The translations under genes and the position numbers were made by a program. A stretch of 64,000 bases of DNA from Thereva unica. Lineage: Eukaryota; Arthropoda; Insecta; Diptera; Therevidae. This document shows, in pieces, positions 31,790 through 43,429 of the stretch. The stretch spans positions 2,646,207 to 2,710,206 of the forward strand of contig OX465283.1 of NCBI GenBank assembly GCA_949987705.1, in the 5' to 3' direction. Positions within the stretch are counted from its first letter, which is position 1, and each line of letters starts with the position of its first letter. The notes under the pieces were generated by a model. The model saw only the letters and a list, made by a program, of their open reading frames with translations, had not been told where the DNA came from and searched no databases.

Positions 31790-33005
31790 AGTACCGTATC
31801 CGAAGAAAGACAAATTCACTGACATGCTGGGATGAAATGATCAAAAATGACATGAAATGAGAGTCGACATCAGCATATGCGAGTCCGGCGATACTATTGG
31901 CTAAAAAGAATGGGGGCGATCAACTTTGCGTCGATTTTAGAATGTTGAATAAGCGAACAAGAAAAGAAGTATTTCTAACCCCTAACGTCGAGAAACAAAT
32001 TCAAGAAGCTGCAAGGTATGAATACTTTACGGTAAGAGATCTTAATAGCGGGTTTACCAGGTACCTATCGAAGAAGTGAGCCGACAATACACAGCATTCG
32101 TGACGAGTTAGGGACTGTACAAATTTAAAGGATGCCACTAGGCCTTAAAAATGCGCCCGCGATATTTCCACGATTGATGGCCACGGTGTTAGGTGCTGTT
32201 CGTAAAGACGACGCGATGAATGATATTGATGACATACTCGTTCGAAGTCACACTTACGAAAAAAAAGCTTCAAAAACTTCGTCGGGTATTCGATGCTATA
32301 AAGTGAGCGGTTTTAACACTTAACCTAAAGAAATGTACCATTATGAATACTACAGTTGAGTACCTGGGACACGGGATCAAGTTGAATGAAGTAAGGCCGG
32401 GAAGCGTTAAGACACAAACAGTTGAAAATTTCAAGTGGTCTGAAACTGTGAAACGAACTTCAGCGTCAATTTCTGGGACTTTGTAGTTACTTGTGAAAGT
32501 TTGTATGGAAGTTCTCTATACTGGCTAGTCTCTTAAATAAACTACTTCGAAAAGAAGCTGTATTCTCTTGGGAAGAAGATCAGGAAAAGGCGTTCAAAGA
32601 ATTAAAGGCTAGTCTGATGAGTTAACCAACCTTGGCAGCGTATGACCCCAATTTGAGTTGCGAAGTCCATACTGACGCAAGTAGCAGTGGATTGGCAGGA
32701 ATATTTCTACAGCGAACGGAAGGTGCGCTGAAACCAGTAACTTATTTCAGTAGGGCTACTACCGATGGCGAAAGGGGTTTCCACAGCTTTAAATTGGAAA
32801 CACTGGTGGTAGTAGGTAGCTTGGAAAGGTTCAAATATTATGTTCTAGGGAAAACGTTCACTATGGTTACCGATTGCTCAGCGCTGAAAACGACAATGAC
32901 CCAAAAAGAATTCACACCGAGGATTGCGAGATGGTGGTTGCGTATTTAGGAGTTCAATAATGAGCATCGAGCTAGAATTCGTATGTGTCATGTAGGCGCA
33001 TTAAG
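31790..33005 (+). pseudogene. Ty3/Gypsy Pol remnant: reverse transcriptase and RNase H
   Basis: Plus strand, several frames, in the normal order. RT start: TSAYASPAILLAKKNGGDQL and CVDFRMLNKRT (31867-31960). Then YTAFVTS*GLYKFKRMPLGL and KNAPAIFPRLM (about 32090-32180). The catalytic box is degraded to DIDDILVRS where YMDDILV is expected (about 32220). Then NLKKCTIMNTTVEYLGHGIK (32320-32380). RNase H: HTDASSSGLAGIFLQRTEGA, LETLVVVGSLERFKYYVLGK and DCSALKTTMTQKEF...ARWWLRI (32632-32949), ending near HVGALSR. The integrase part is missing; an RTE fragment abuts at about 33190. Confidence 0.88.
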
Positions 33006-33189
33006 TAGGTCTCCGGAAGAACCGTCGAGAGAAACGTGGTGCCACCTGGGTACTTCTTCGGAAGGAGCTAATGAGAGACGGGCGAATGGCGAGCTCTCTG
33101 CGCCACAAAAGGGTTTTAAGTCAGTTGGGCTGAGAGTTAGCAGCCCGCTCCCATAAAAAACACCATTGCTACGAATCGGCAAACAATGC

Positions 33190-33775
33190 CTCGGAACCGG
33201 ATGGACAACACGACGACGACCTTTGCTTTTCGAACAATGACACGATTCGGATCATGGAATGCGACAGCACTGCTTGCTGATGGACGACTGGACTAGATGA
33301 ATCGATATAAAATCAAGATCATGGGACTTAGCGAGACCAGATGGCCCGATGCGGGACTCCGGGGACGGTCTGGCCTGCCTCCTTTTCAATCTGGCGTTGG
33401 AGAAAGTGATCCGAGATTGGGGCGTGACATCTAGGGCCACAATCCTACACACGTCCACCCAATTACTGGCTTATGCAGACGACATTGACATCATTGTTGC
33501 ATCATCATTGCCGTATTTGAGAGGAAAATGCTACGGAGGATTGTTGGCCCCTTATTGAGGAAGGAGGATTCCGGAGACTCGACAATGACGAAATCTACGA
33601 GCGCTATCGCGACCTAGATGTTGGGCACGGTAGGCTCCGGAGTGCGTCAGCGACCCTCAGAGCTTAGGGTGCCAAGCTAGATGACATCGGCTCAGAATCG
33701 GGACCAGTGGAGAGAACAGCTGTGAGAGGCCAGGACCGGATCCTGGTTGTAGAGCCGTTAAAGAAGAAGAAGAAC
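33190..33775 (+). mobile_element. Internally deleted RTE-like element (endonuclease start fused to RT)
   Basis: Plus strand. Near 33235-33350 the start of an endonuclease is readable (MTRFGSWNATALLADGRLD, stop, MNRYKIKIMGLSETRW). It is joined directly, in another frame, to RT residues from about 33352 (DGLACLLFNLALEKVIRDWG, then AYADDIDII at 33472). A second deletion brings the C-terminal FERKMLRRIVGP part. The element ends GAEPLKKKKNF-like in an AAG tail (33763-33776). About two kilobases of a full element are missing. The same family is at 57040-57850 and 58940-59700 (minus). Confidence 0.8.
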
Positions 33776-33783
33776 TTTCGCAG

Positions 33784-34165
33784 GACGTCTCCATTACTAA
33801 TCGCCCACAAGACATTTTCCTTTGTCATAATTAGTGGAAATCTCCTCCCTGGAGTGTCGCTGTCCGTTCCCTGATATTTCGATCTCATTTTCGTTCTTGC
33901 AACGGGAAAGGGTGTGTTCACTAATAGCTCTACAGACTCGGCCTGCAGTTCTATCCAAGCTCCGTTCACCTTTTCCAGAAAGGACGGACAGGCGTGTTCT
34001 TTGGAGAGGATCTTGAATGATCTGCTCGAGTCTCCTAGATTCTCTATAGATTGGCAATATCGCTGCTACTGCCAGAAATCTCTCTTGGCTGCGGCAATGG
34101 CTTTCTGGTACAGTTTTAGGCAGTCTTTGTAAGGCTGCCAAAGGCCTTGTTTCTGTGTGCACCTC
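33784..34165 (-). pseudogene. R1/I-like LINE linker fragment
   Basis: Minus strand, two frames: CLKLYQKAIAAAKRDFW, then KILSKEHACPSFLEKVNGAW, and ESVELLVNTPFP. This is the region between endonuclease and RT in R1/I-clade LINEs, where AAKRxxW and the LLxxHFP motif are typical. It is truncated on both sides. Confidence 0.65.
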
Positions 34166-34166
34166 C

Positions 34167-34700
34167 TAGAGCAGTTTTTTCCAAACTTTATGATACTGCG
34201 GCACCCCTGTTACATAAAAAAACCCTTGCCCCCCCCATTGAAATATGTAAATTTGCCTACTTGGTGCGGTGCGCCATCTAGACCTTCGGTATTTCAACAT
34301 TAAATAACTCCGACATTTTTTATCCGATTTTGACAAATGAGCAATATTTATTTAGGATATTCTCTACCATTTATGTCGATTAAATGACTTCAATTCGATA
34401 AGCAAAAAGCGGCTGTTTTCGGGAGTTTTAGCATCTACTTCGGCTCGTATATTCTTCGGCCCGTTGGCATAAACTTTACTTTTGCAAGAACTTCATCGTA
34501 ATGACTGCTGTGTGGCAAGGTGCGCCGTCTTTTTAAAGAATAAAAAGGTTCGGCATACCTTTTTCACGCGTTTTCGGACACAAGAAGTGCACCAGCACCG
34601 TGCGTCGTCGAGGGTTTCTCGAGCTTTGACTAAAAATGGTCCGATGATGATTTTTGAGCACATTTCGATCCAAACAGTGACTTTTTGCAGGTTTACCATG
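34167..34700 (-). mobile_element. DNA-transposon terminus, copy 1
   Basis: The left end CAGTTTTTTCCAAACTTTAT, then GCGGCACCCCTG, resembles hAT-type termini (CAGnGGTTCCCAAAC...GCGGCnCCCC). It is followed by 220 bases nearly identical to 37230-37400. The minus-strand coding trace is decayed here. Confidence 0.6.
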
Positions 34701-34759
34701 TAGCGTGTTCACTTCGATGATCCTTAATCTGATACCCTCCAGTTTTCTACTTTAGATGT

Positions 34760-37159
34760 TCCCGTGTCCATTGACAGCGTGATGCAAAACACTTCTTCAA
34801 AATCTAAAAAAAAGTATTGCCGAAGCTAATTTGTCTATCATTACTTCTCTCCCACTCTATTTGCTTTTGTTCAACTCTAAAACCCCCAAATCTGAAAATT
34901 GCTCAAAATCGCCCCCAATTAAGTTTACTTCCCTCCCCCAAATCGCAAGTCATCTTGCCTGCAATATATTATCATAATAGCTGCCCACCACAGCCCCTCT
35001 GCACGTCCTTGCACTGCCGATAACATAAATCCACAAATCGAGTATATTTTAAACTCCTTATCTCTAGACGAATTCTGTTCATAAGTACAGCCATGGCCTT
35101 AATAGGCCCGATGTACCTGCGCCAATATAAAAAGACTAATTAATTACAGTTATGTATAGCCGTACTTTACCTTAATTACTTTTCACTCCAAACGGCAAGT
35201 CACCAGTCGCAAAATCAATACATAGTGGAACACTGTTTTGTTATTGTTGCCATTACGACCCCCAAACCGAGAGCTTTAGAGTTGAGTTAAGGGATTCGCC
35301 ACCCCGCAGTGAATAAGTACGAGACTTGCCAGGAGCATTCGGCGTGGCCAGAGAATATATCTATGACGTGCCGTTCTATGACAGAAGCTTTCGACAATAC
35401 TATATAAAGTTCGCCGAGGGTGGGGAGCAGAAGGTGGCCGGGGTGGGATGGGGGTAGCATGCAGCCACTAAGTTGTGTTTTCTCTGCCTGTGTCCCCCCC
35501 CCCATTCGATATTGTTCCCTAGTTATCAAGCAGCCATGCAAAGTGGCTAATAGCACACACGACACATCGAGTAGGTGGAGGTGAATAAGTCGTCTATTTG
35601 TGGCCCCATTAAACAATATCTCTGGAGTCCACCCGTCTCGTCCCGCCGCCAGCCGCCCCTGGTGTAGCTGGAGGCATCGGGGGTCGTCTCCCTAGATAGT
35701 TGTAAACGAACAAAATGTGTGACGTAAGACGTTCGTTCATTTTTCATCGAGGCAATCAATTGTAAACATTGAGCTTAAGCTACTGGGTCGGCTTTCTGTT
35801 ACGGAAGACCTTAAAGTGCACACTAACACCTACATGCCGGTTACGTCAAGCGGAGAAACGAAAAACCGCATCGGCGCCGCTTTATTCCTGTTAACAAGCG
35901 ACAAATTAATAAGCTTTTCCCCTAAAGAAATTCAATAGGATAAAGACTAGCCTCTAAAAGTCGAAACAATCATTTTCTCTTCTTTTTTTTTCGAAGAAAC
36001 TTCCGCTATTTTCGATGTTGTCTGCTGGCAGAAGAGTTAATGGCCTTCATACAATTAATTGGCCAGACTTGATCTACATTTTACTTTTTATTACAAGACG
36101 ACGTTCCCCCCTTCGGCTAGAGAGCCTGATTGAGAGCCGGCGTGCTTAAGTCCTCCTCCGCACGCATCACGGATTTTATTCAATAAAAGCGAGAAATATA
36201 TTTAGAATCGTCGAAAGTACACGCTCGATGTATTGTCCATGTGTGCCTCCATGGCGCACTATCTAGGGCAGAAGCCATCAAATCCACTCACAATTTTTTC
36301 ACTTCATATTGCCTCAGCCTCGTCCATGCGGAACAAGCTCAAATGTTGCCCAGTTCAAGTTGGTGTAGAAGAGGAATGTGCGATCACTTCAACGATTTCT
36401 TCTGGTTGTCAGCATTTCACAAAACGAGGGGAAAATGTTTGCTCAGACCCCGAAATTGAAGAAAATTTGATGGTTTCGGAGTTAAACATTTTTACATATT
36501 TTTAATTTGGTGCCAAGAATTTTTGGGATGGCGCAGGAACGACAGGGAGATCAAGTTGAGATCAAACGATCGACACTGCACTTTGGTTTGATGGAACTTC
36601 CAAAAGCACAAACGAAATTTCTTGCCTGCGACCTGGTTTACACTACCCTAGTGGAAGTAGTCCAGGCAGCAGTTATCAAGACTAGATCGATATCGATCGC
36701 AAATTGACGATCATTCACTACGAAGGTTGCCAGGATCAGCAAGCCAATATTGCAAAAGGATGTTCGATGAATCGTCGTATCACGGACTCTGTGGTCTCTT
36801 GTCGTATATAAATACACCTAGAGGTGCTCAGTCTCCAAGACCTTTTCGTTCCAAGTTACGCAAACAATGTTGTTGTCGTTCGTTTGTTTCGCTTCAACAA
36901 GAGATGTCATTTTAAATCAACAGAAAAGCGCAATACATATTTTCGTACAGAATGGTGATAGTTTTATTTGAATGTAAAGTACAAACTCGGACATTAATAA
37001 TGGAACACGATATCTGGCAAATATTCGCCTACGAATGTCCTTACAAACAGTTTTATGCTTTGATGAAATTTTTAATCACATTTTCGTATAATATCGGCTG
37101 TATTACGCCAACAGCAGATCTAATATTGTCTTTGAGTGCGTTAATTGTTGCCGTAAGAC
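34760..37159. other. No assigned gene
   Basis: Mixed AT-rich and GC-richer sequence. A TATATAAAG motif at about 35400 and an AATAAAAG at about 36182 might belong to a decayed LTR, but I found no terminal direct repeat. A C-run lies at about 35496-35505. Open frames here (35287-35616 minus, 36233-36505 plus, 36952-37281 plus) have no recognisable motif. Confidence 0.4.
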
Positions 37160-37552
37160 AGTGGTTTCCAAACTTTATTATACTCCGGCCTGCGTGCTAC
37201 ATAAAAAACCCCTTGGCGCCCCCCATTTTCATGCTAGGTGGAGTGCGCCATCTAGACCTTCGGTATTTCAACATTAAATAACTCCGACATTTTTTATCCG
37301 ATTTTGACAAATGAGCAATATTTATTTAGGATATTCTCTACCATTTATGTCGATTAAATGACCTTCATTCGATACGCAAACAGCAGCTGTTTTTGGGCTG
37401 CTATAGGCAGCTACTTCGACTGGTATGTCAGCTTTGAGTTCGTCAATGGTCTTGCTGGCATAAACTTGACTGCGGTGTGGCGGTCTTGTTGAACAAATGT
37501 TTGTCAGACCTATTTCACGCGCTTTCGGACCTACAAAGTGCACCAACATACA
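37160..37552 (-). mobile_element. DNA-transposon terminus, copy 2, with transposase C-terminal trace
   Basis: The left end CAGTGGTTTCCAAACTTTAT at 37160 resembles hAT termini. On the minus strand, 37549-37322 reads VYASKTIDELKADIPVEVAA and EGHLIDINGR. This resembles the C-terminus of mariner/Tc1-like DDE transposases (the K-T-I-E-E-L-K...GHLxDI pattern). The two signals belong to different superfamilies, yet both copies (here and 34167) carry both. The plus-strand LINE at 37553 starts exactly at its edge. Confidence 0.6.
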
Positions 37553-38402
37553 ACGATAGCATGCACGGTATTCCTCCAGCTGTTCTAAAATCCTGTGCAG
37601 AGGCTCTTCTGTCTCCTCTGCTGTGTTTATTTCAAAAATACCTAATTACGCGGTGCTTCCCAATGGAAGAGCTCTTTTATAGTCCCCCTTCATAAAAAGG
37701 GTAGTAAGAAAGAAATATCTAATTATAGACCTATTGCGAAGCTATCATGTATACCAAAACTTTTCGAATCTATTATTTATTCTGCTATCGCCCCTATCTG
37801 CAAGAGACTTATCTCAACTAATCAATATGGATCTCTTGCAGCTCGTTCTACTACTACTAATCTACTTGAGTTCTCTTCTCACACAATTCGAGGCTTTGTT
37901 ACCGGCTGCCAAACCGACTGTGTTTACACTGACTTCAATAAGGCTTTCGACAAGCTTTCCCACTCTATTATTGTTCTCAAACTGAAAAAATTTGGCTTTC
38001 CGCCTGCCCTTGTGGTATGGTTCCAGTCGTACTTAGCCGACAGAACCTATCGGGTTTTGTTCCGCGGGGCCAAGTCTAGAAACATTGAAGCGTCCTCTGG
38101 AGTCCCACAAGATAGTCACCTCGGCCCTCTCCTTTTTATTCTATCAATTGATGACATTGTTGCCTTGTTAAAGAACTGTAAAATCCTTATTTACGCTGAT
38201 GACACTAAACTCTACCGTCATGTAAGAAGTATTGAGGATTGCAAACTTTTGCAGGTTGACCTGAACACGTTCTATTCTTGGTGTTCCAACAACAACCTGG
38301 TACTCAATATTAGTAAATGTGAGGTCATGACATTTTGCAGGAAACGTGGTCCACTAACTTATGACTATACTTTCCTTAACAACACACTCTCCTGCGTTAA
38401 CT
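37553..38402 (+). pseudogene. Jockey/CR1-like LINE RT with frameshifts
   Basis: Plus strand. IPPAVLKSCAEALLSPLLCL opens the RT entry. Frameshifts then lead through YRPIAKLSCIPKLFESII, YTDFNKAFDKLSH, and GVPQDSHLGPLLFILSIDDI (RQG-type block altered to QDS). The palm ILIYADDTKLYRHV is intact, then WCSNNNLVLNISKCEVMTF. It stops at 38400-38402, before the C-terminal region. The C-terminal fragment at 784-1287 could be the same family. Confidence 0.88.
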
Positions 38403-38560
38403 AGCCTTGTTCAATGAAGCCGAAAAAAAGCAGAGCAGCTCAAGGCAGCTCAGATAGGAGCAGCTGTCGAAAAAATAGAGCACGAAATCTTGTCCGAGGT
38501 TACTCTACCAAAAAAGTTAGAGCAAAAAAACCTGTCCTTAACTTGCTCCAGTTCAAGTTA

Positions 38561-38849
38561 AGCGGCCCCCACACTCTCAGTTTTAACTGCGCAGTTGAAC
38601 TGTGTAAAAAAAACTGTACGATAAACTGACCTGAAAGTGTGTGTTTTCGTCAGTTCGTCGCACGGTTTTTTGCTCAGTCTAAACGATAAACCGTCTAACC
38701 TGCGCAGTTTATCGGAGCAAAAGAGGGCCGAGAAGCTTGAGTATTGAGTGAAAATAGTTCAAAACTGCACAGTTAACACAGTTTTTTCGTTCAAACAAGA
38801 CGTCACACGTGATAAACTACGCAGTTAAACTGGTAGTGTATGGGCCACT
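38561..38849. mobile_element. MITE with TTAA flanks (piggyBac-like)
   Basis: The left end TTAAGCGGCCCCCACACTCTC and the right end (reverse complement) TTAAAGTGGCCCATACACTA share an extended TIR, including CAGTTT(T)AACTGCG and AGTT. Both outer edges read TTAA, the piggyBac target duplication. The interior holds repeated CTGCGCAGTT / AACTGCGCAG motifs in both orientations and no transposase. Confidence 0.75.
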
Positions 38850-39074
38850 TTAAAGCAGGCTCATTTTGCTGAGATCATTAAGCACAACTCATATGTAGCA
38901 TACATTATTATAGTATATGTAGCAGACATTAGAAATTAATTCTTCTGATTAGACAAGAAGCGGTAATAGATATAGATTTTGAAAAATGAAAATAAGATTA
39001 CGATAAGCGCGAACGTATCCTTTTTCGGGAAAACGTATCATCGTATCCATATGATTTTGCCACTAAATAGTCCT

Positions 39075-40115
39075 GTAGTTATACATATATTCGAATGGCA
39101 TTTTCGCGCGTCGAGTCGTGCGTTTAGCTGTCCGGTGGCGGCTACATAATCGAGAGGCTGCTATGCTACTTTCTAATTTTCGCATAAAATTTTTTGTGTA
39201 GAATTTAGCCATATTTTAAGGCAACCTTCCACACACAGGTCGGCAGCAGACCGTGGCCTGAAAGTTTTCGGCACACTTCCCCGGCCGCCAGCTGGATGGG
39301 GCCTGCAGTCCAAGAAAACTGAAAAAATCTTTATATGAGTGGATAGTTGTTGTCATCAGATTGTGGCTGAAGATCTGGGGTGGTAGCACGTAAGTTGCTT
39401 CAATCGACCACTTCATACAAAAATTTTTGAAACAGTTGTATGAAGAGGTCAACTTACGTGCTACCACCGCAGAACTTCTATTAAGTCTCAAGCCGCGAAT
39501 TTACCGCACGAATTCCCGCCGTATCCAGTCGGACCTGAAAGCAAGGCGCGAAAACCATTAAGACTCACATTCGCGATTGCTCGCGGGTGTTCACGGCGTG
39601 AACATATTAGCGAAAAGGCGGTGGAGGCGGCCGCCTGCGAGAGAATTTCCCATACATTTTATTTTTCTATTTTTCCGCGCCGCCTGTCCATTATGTCAGC
39701 AAATATGGTGGTCCGTGTATTTTAAAGGTTTTTCCAGTCACCAATCTGTTTGTGCCTTTAAAGTTTTCGTTGAGACCATGCACTTGTCTTAACAACCTGC
39801 TATACTAAACTGTCGTGTTCGCCTGGGTTTCTGTAGGGAATCATGAAGTCCTCAGCCGCAGTCAGACTGAGTATTGTATTGCCTTCATCGGGCCGTGCCT
39901 GCGGGCTTGTTCTGGCGGCGGCCTGTAAGTGTGTGCGGGTCATTAGTGGAGAAACATGTTTTACTTAATTTAACCCAGTTTTCTAGCAATTTTACACTGT
40001 TTCTTGAGGGAAAAAAATACGTGATATTTGCCGTGACCCCCCTCTCCCCACGTGAGATTTGGTGAGATTCGGCTCGACCCCCTCCCCCCTAAACGCCTCA
40101 CGTAATTAATGGACG
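39075..40115. repeat. Dispersed repeat family Y, copy 2
   Basis: The same block order as 9570-10143, with an intact middle section (GGGTGTTCACGGCGTGAACA) also present at 47960. It carries hairpin family H inside it (39375-39472), so the H element inserted into Y. The right end reads ACGCCTCACGTAATTAATGG and ACGACCCCT. Confidence 0.75.
39375..39472. repeat. Short palindromic element family H, copy 2
   Basis: A 98-base palindrome. The left arm starts CTGGGGTGGTAGCACGTAAG; the right arm is GTATGAAGAGGTC...AACTTACGTGCTACCACC with a short internal deletion. The arm sequence matches 27628-27676. It is inserted in repeat family Y. Confidence 0.85.
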
Positions 40116-40119
40116 ACCC

Positions 40120-41984
40120 CTTAAGCATGGCTTTGCACTGGTATATGCTACACTAGTTTCTAGTACATATCAGAATACAGAATGCAACAACATGCTGCTA
40201 TTTCTGATCACTAGAGGGCAACAACATTCCATTTCTGATCACAAGAGGGCCTAACCTGAAATTACCAAAACAAGTCGCTAACTTACCAGAATTTCTATAA
40301 TCCTTAAGCCAGGCTCTAACCTCAAAATTCTTTATTATTAATTATAAATATTAGAATACGGATTCCCCCTTTCGAAACTAAACAAATTCTCTTTAATAAT
40401 TGTCGTGTCACTTTATCTTTCTCTAAGAATCTTATTTACACATACACTTTCATAGTCCCATTAATTATAAAATCTTTCTTCTTTTACTCGTTTCTTTTTC
40501 TCTTTTCTTCCTTTATACTTCGAGTAAAACAAATTAATTTTTTTTAATTTTTTCGAAAATGTTTGAATTTAGCACCTTTTTACTCAACACAACTTTTTTG
40601 TTTGTTTTATTGAAATTTTTTCTCTAGAATTTTTTATGTACGTATTTACATGAAAAACGGTCACAAAGTATCACACACCCACTAAAATTGTATTTTTCTT
40701 TTTTTTTAATTCTTATTTATTTAGTGATGAATTTTTAGTGAAGATTTTCTAAGCAAACGTGGAAACGACAAAACGTTTTTTTTTCACACGGGACAAAAAC
40801 GACGGCTTAATAAACGTAAAAAAAGGATTCAAGGATTGGACTGCTCGAACGGAGGATTAAGCGCGCTTTAATCCTACTACAACTGCGCGGAATCTAGAGC
40901 TGCTGAATATCTGTGAAAATGCGCTTAATATGAATTTTGGAAAATTATTTTTACATTTATTGTCTTCTATATAAAAAAAGAGCGTTCGTTAAATTTCGTA
41001 TTTTTATTAATGTTTTTTTTTTATTTTCTACTCGCTTAAATGTTTATATTTATTCCCACTTTTCGTCCTTTTCGTTTTTTTATTTCTTAATCCCGGATTT
41101 ACACAACAAATTTTTTTAGGGTGCTTTAAAAAATATTTAAAAAATTTTCGTGATGAATTTTCTCTTTACGTATAAAATATAATAAAAATTCGTGTGTATT
41201 TACAAAATATAATTATTCTTAAATCCGTGTGTGTATGTGTATATATATAAATATTATATTATTAATTAATTATTATTTTTTTGAAAAACCAAAAAATAAA
41301 AAAATTCGAATTTGAGATCCTGCGTTTAGGTCGGACACCGATTGACTGAGGAATTGTGCGAGTTTAGCTTCTGCAGGCGAAGCTTTTTTTTACAGTTAAA
41401 AGCGAAAAAATAAAATTAAGCTTTTTAAAATAAACATGATGGCGGTGAGCGACGGCACTACGAGGAAAATGGCTCCCGGCTTTGAGCTTTTCGCGGGTTC
41501 TGTGACTAAAAAGAAATTGATTAAAAGTGATAAGAAATTGTGCTTGCGCTGGAATGAACTCTGCATGAACTGTGATTAAGCAGAACAAAAAAAATATGGT
41601 TTCTTATTTTGTTTTGTTTATTCTTGATTAAGAAGTCTCAAGGATGACCATTGCAGTCTCAATCAAATTCGTTTAATTATTATTAAACAAAAAAAATGTT
41701 AATTGAAAAAAAGTTTTTTTTAAGAAACAGGAAGTTAATGAAGTGTCAGTGATTTCAAAATTAGTGACAGGCTAGAATACAGGCTAGAATAGTTGATCTA
41801 GTTCTTGGCGCGTTTTCGCCTTTTTTGGCATTTGGGGGAACCGGTTCAAATCCAAATGGATAATGTCAATTTGACAAACCCGACTATAGTTGATCTCGTT
41901 CAATTAGACAATGTAATTGGTCGCGTTTATGTTCTTTGTAAATAAGTGCGCGGAATTTCTAAAACGAAATTTTTGTTTTATCGC
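40120..41984. other. Very AT-rich region, no gene recognised
   Basis: Long T- and A-tracts (40430-41310) with no convincing ORF. Near 41430-41520 a GC-richer, UTR-like segment (ATGATGGCGGTGAGCGACGG) has only a short frame. It could be an untranslated first exon, but the evidence is thin. Confidence 0.45.
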
Positions 41985-42660
41985 CTCGAGCAGCGCCGAC
42001 CCTAGGGTAGAGCGAATGGAGCGGGCGCTCTAGGCGCCAGGTGGCAAGGGGCGCCAAAATGAATGCGAACAGCAATTTCGAGCAAAAAATCAAATTTTTA
42101 CGGCGCCTTTTTTCAAAAACCTTAGCATCTCTGAAAGTTCCAAACACTTCTTGGGCTTTCATATCCCCTAACAGGACGACCTGCAAGGCCAGTTAGATAT
42201 TTCTGAACCCATGGAGTAGGGTGCCGAATGTGACTCCAATGAAAGGAAATTTACGGAATACCTCTTCAAGGAGGGCAGACTGAGTCCACGAACCACTGTG
42301 GAGTGCGCTTAGATCACTCCTTCATTGGAAGAAGATCTCTTTAGAGGCCCACCTGTGGAAGTACGGGCACCTTTTGCTCCATCGGAGAGACGACCCAAAA
42401 AAGCGACCGCTTTTAGACGACAAATTCTGGAAGCTGGGTACTCCGTGTAGAAGCTGCTGGGTTCTGCATCGCCATCGAGGAAGAGAAGAATGCCGTTTTA
42501 CTTACTAAGAAGATAGTTAGATCCTTGGATCTCCTCCAGACCACAATAACGGCGAAAAGGTGAAGGCTCGGGGCATACGGTTTGAGAATCCGACTGAAAA
42601 CCCTTCAGAAAAGAAGCACGATCAGTTTGTAGAAAGTGTCAGAATGGACGCTCTTGCGAT
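41985..42660 (+). repeat. Dispersed repeat family X, copy 2
   Basis: It begins with the block GCGCCGACCCTAGGGTAGAG...GGCGCCAGGTGG, then GCGCCAAAATGAATGCG and a FQxx-like broken ORF1 region, ending GTCAGAATGGACGCTCTTGC. It mirrors 22740-21430 on the opposite strand, with the middle deleted. It abuts an RTE-like element at 42661. Confidence 0.7.
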
Positions 42661-43425
42661 GTGATCGGAACTACGAATTACCGGATCTACGGGCTGCAGC
42701 AGCGTTATCGCATTCCAACCGATATTCGATCGTTTCACGGTTATAACCATCGATGTAAAGATCAAGACCCATATCGTATCCGTTTATGCGCCAACCGAGA
42801 CCAGCACGAACGCGAAAGAGGACGAATTTTACGATCAGCTTCAACAGACGCTGGATTTGATACCTCGAACCTTATTAATAATAATACTCGCCTGCAGCGA
42901 TGGAGAAAATTCGCCCAGTCATACGGGTTAAAAAACAATGGGGACAAGACCAAAGCTTTCAGAACGGACGTATCGAAAGCCAGTGTTCACCTCGATGGAA
43001 CCCAAATCGAACAGGTTCCGATCTTCAAATATTTGGGATCATTGGTTAACGATCGCCTTCGAAACGAGACAGTTAGACAAAGATGCAATCGCTACTGATC
43101 GAGACACTGATTGAAGAAGAAATACTAAAACATCGACTACTTTGGTTTGTACATGTGTGCCGAATGAATGATAACCGCTTGCCACGTAAACTTCTCTGAC
43201 GAGACCGTCCGGCACCGAAGAAAACCTGGCTTAAGAATATCGAGGGCGACTTAAAGAATCACCGATTATCAGTTACCGAGGCTCGAGACGTCGCCAAAAA
43301 TCGTCGAGAATGGAAACGAATAGTGGATGAAGTTCGACACCCAGCGACACCGACAGCAGGGTATCCGTTGCGGGACGTTCAGCTCGAACCGCTAGCTAAC
43401 GGATCAAAGAAGAAGAAGAAAATTA
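42661..43425 (+). mobile_element. Internally deleted RTE-like element (same family as 1640-3340)
   Basis: Plus strand. Near 42745-42870 one frame gives TIDVKIKTHIVSVYAPTETS and EDEFYDQLQQTLD, the endonuclease middle. It is then joined to the RT thumb (KASVHLDGTQIEQVPIFKYL, GSLVNDRLRNETVRQR) after a large deletion. The 3' part (LPRKLL..RRPAPKKTWLKN, 43180-43330) and the AAG tail (43412-43424) follow. The 3' 90 bases match 1650-1740 reversed. Confidence 0.8.
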
Positions 43426-43429
43426 CGAA

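Noticed and set aside
35280..36200. A Gypsy LTR (TATA and AATAAA motifs present)
   Set aside because: No terminal direct repeats or primer-binding site could be found, and the motifs are common in AT-rich DNA.
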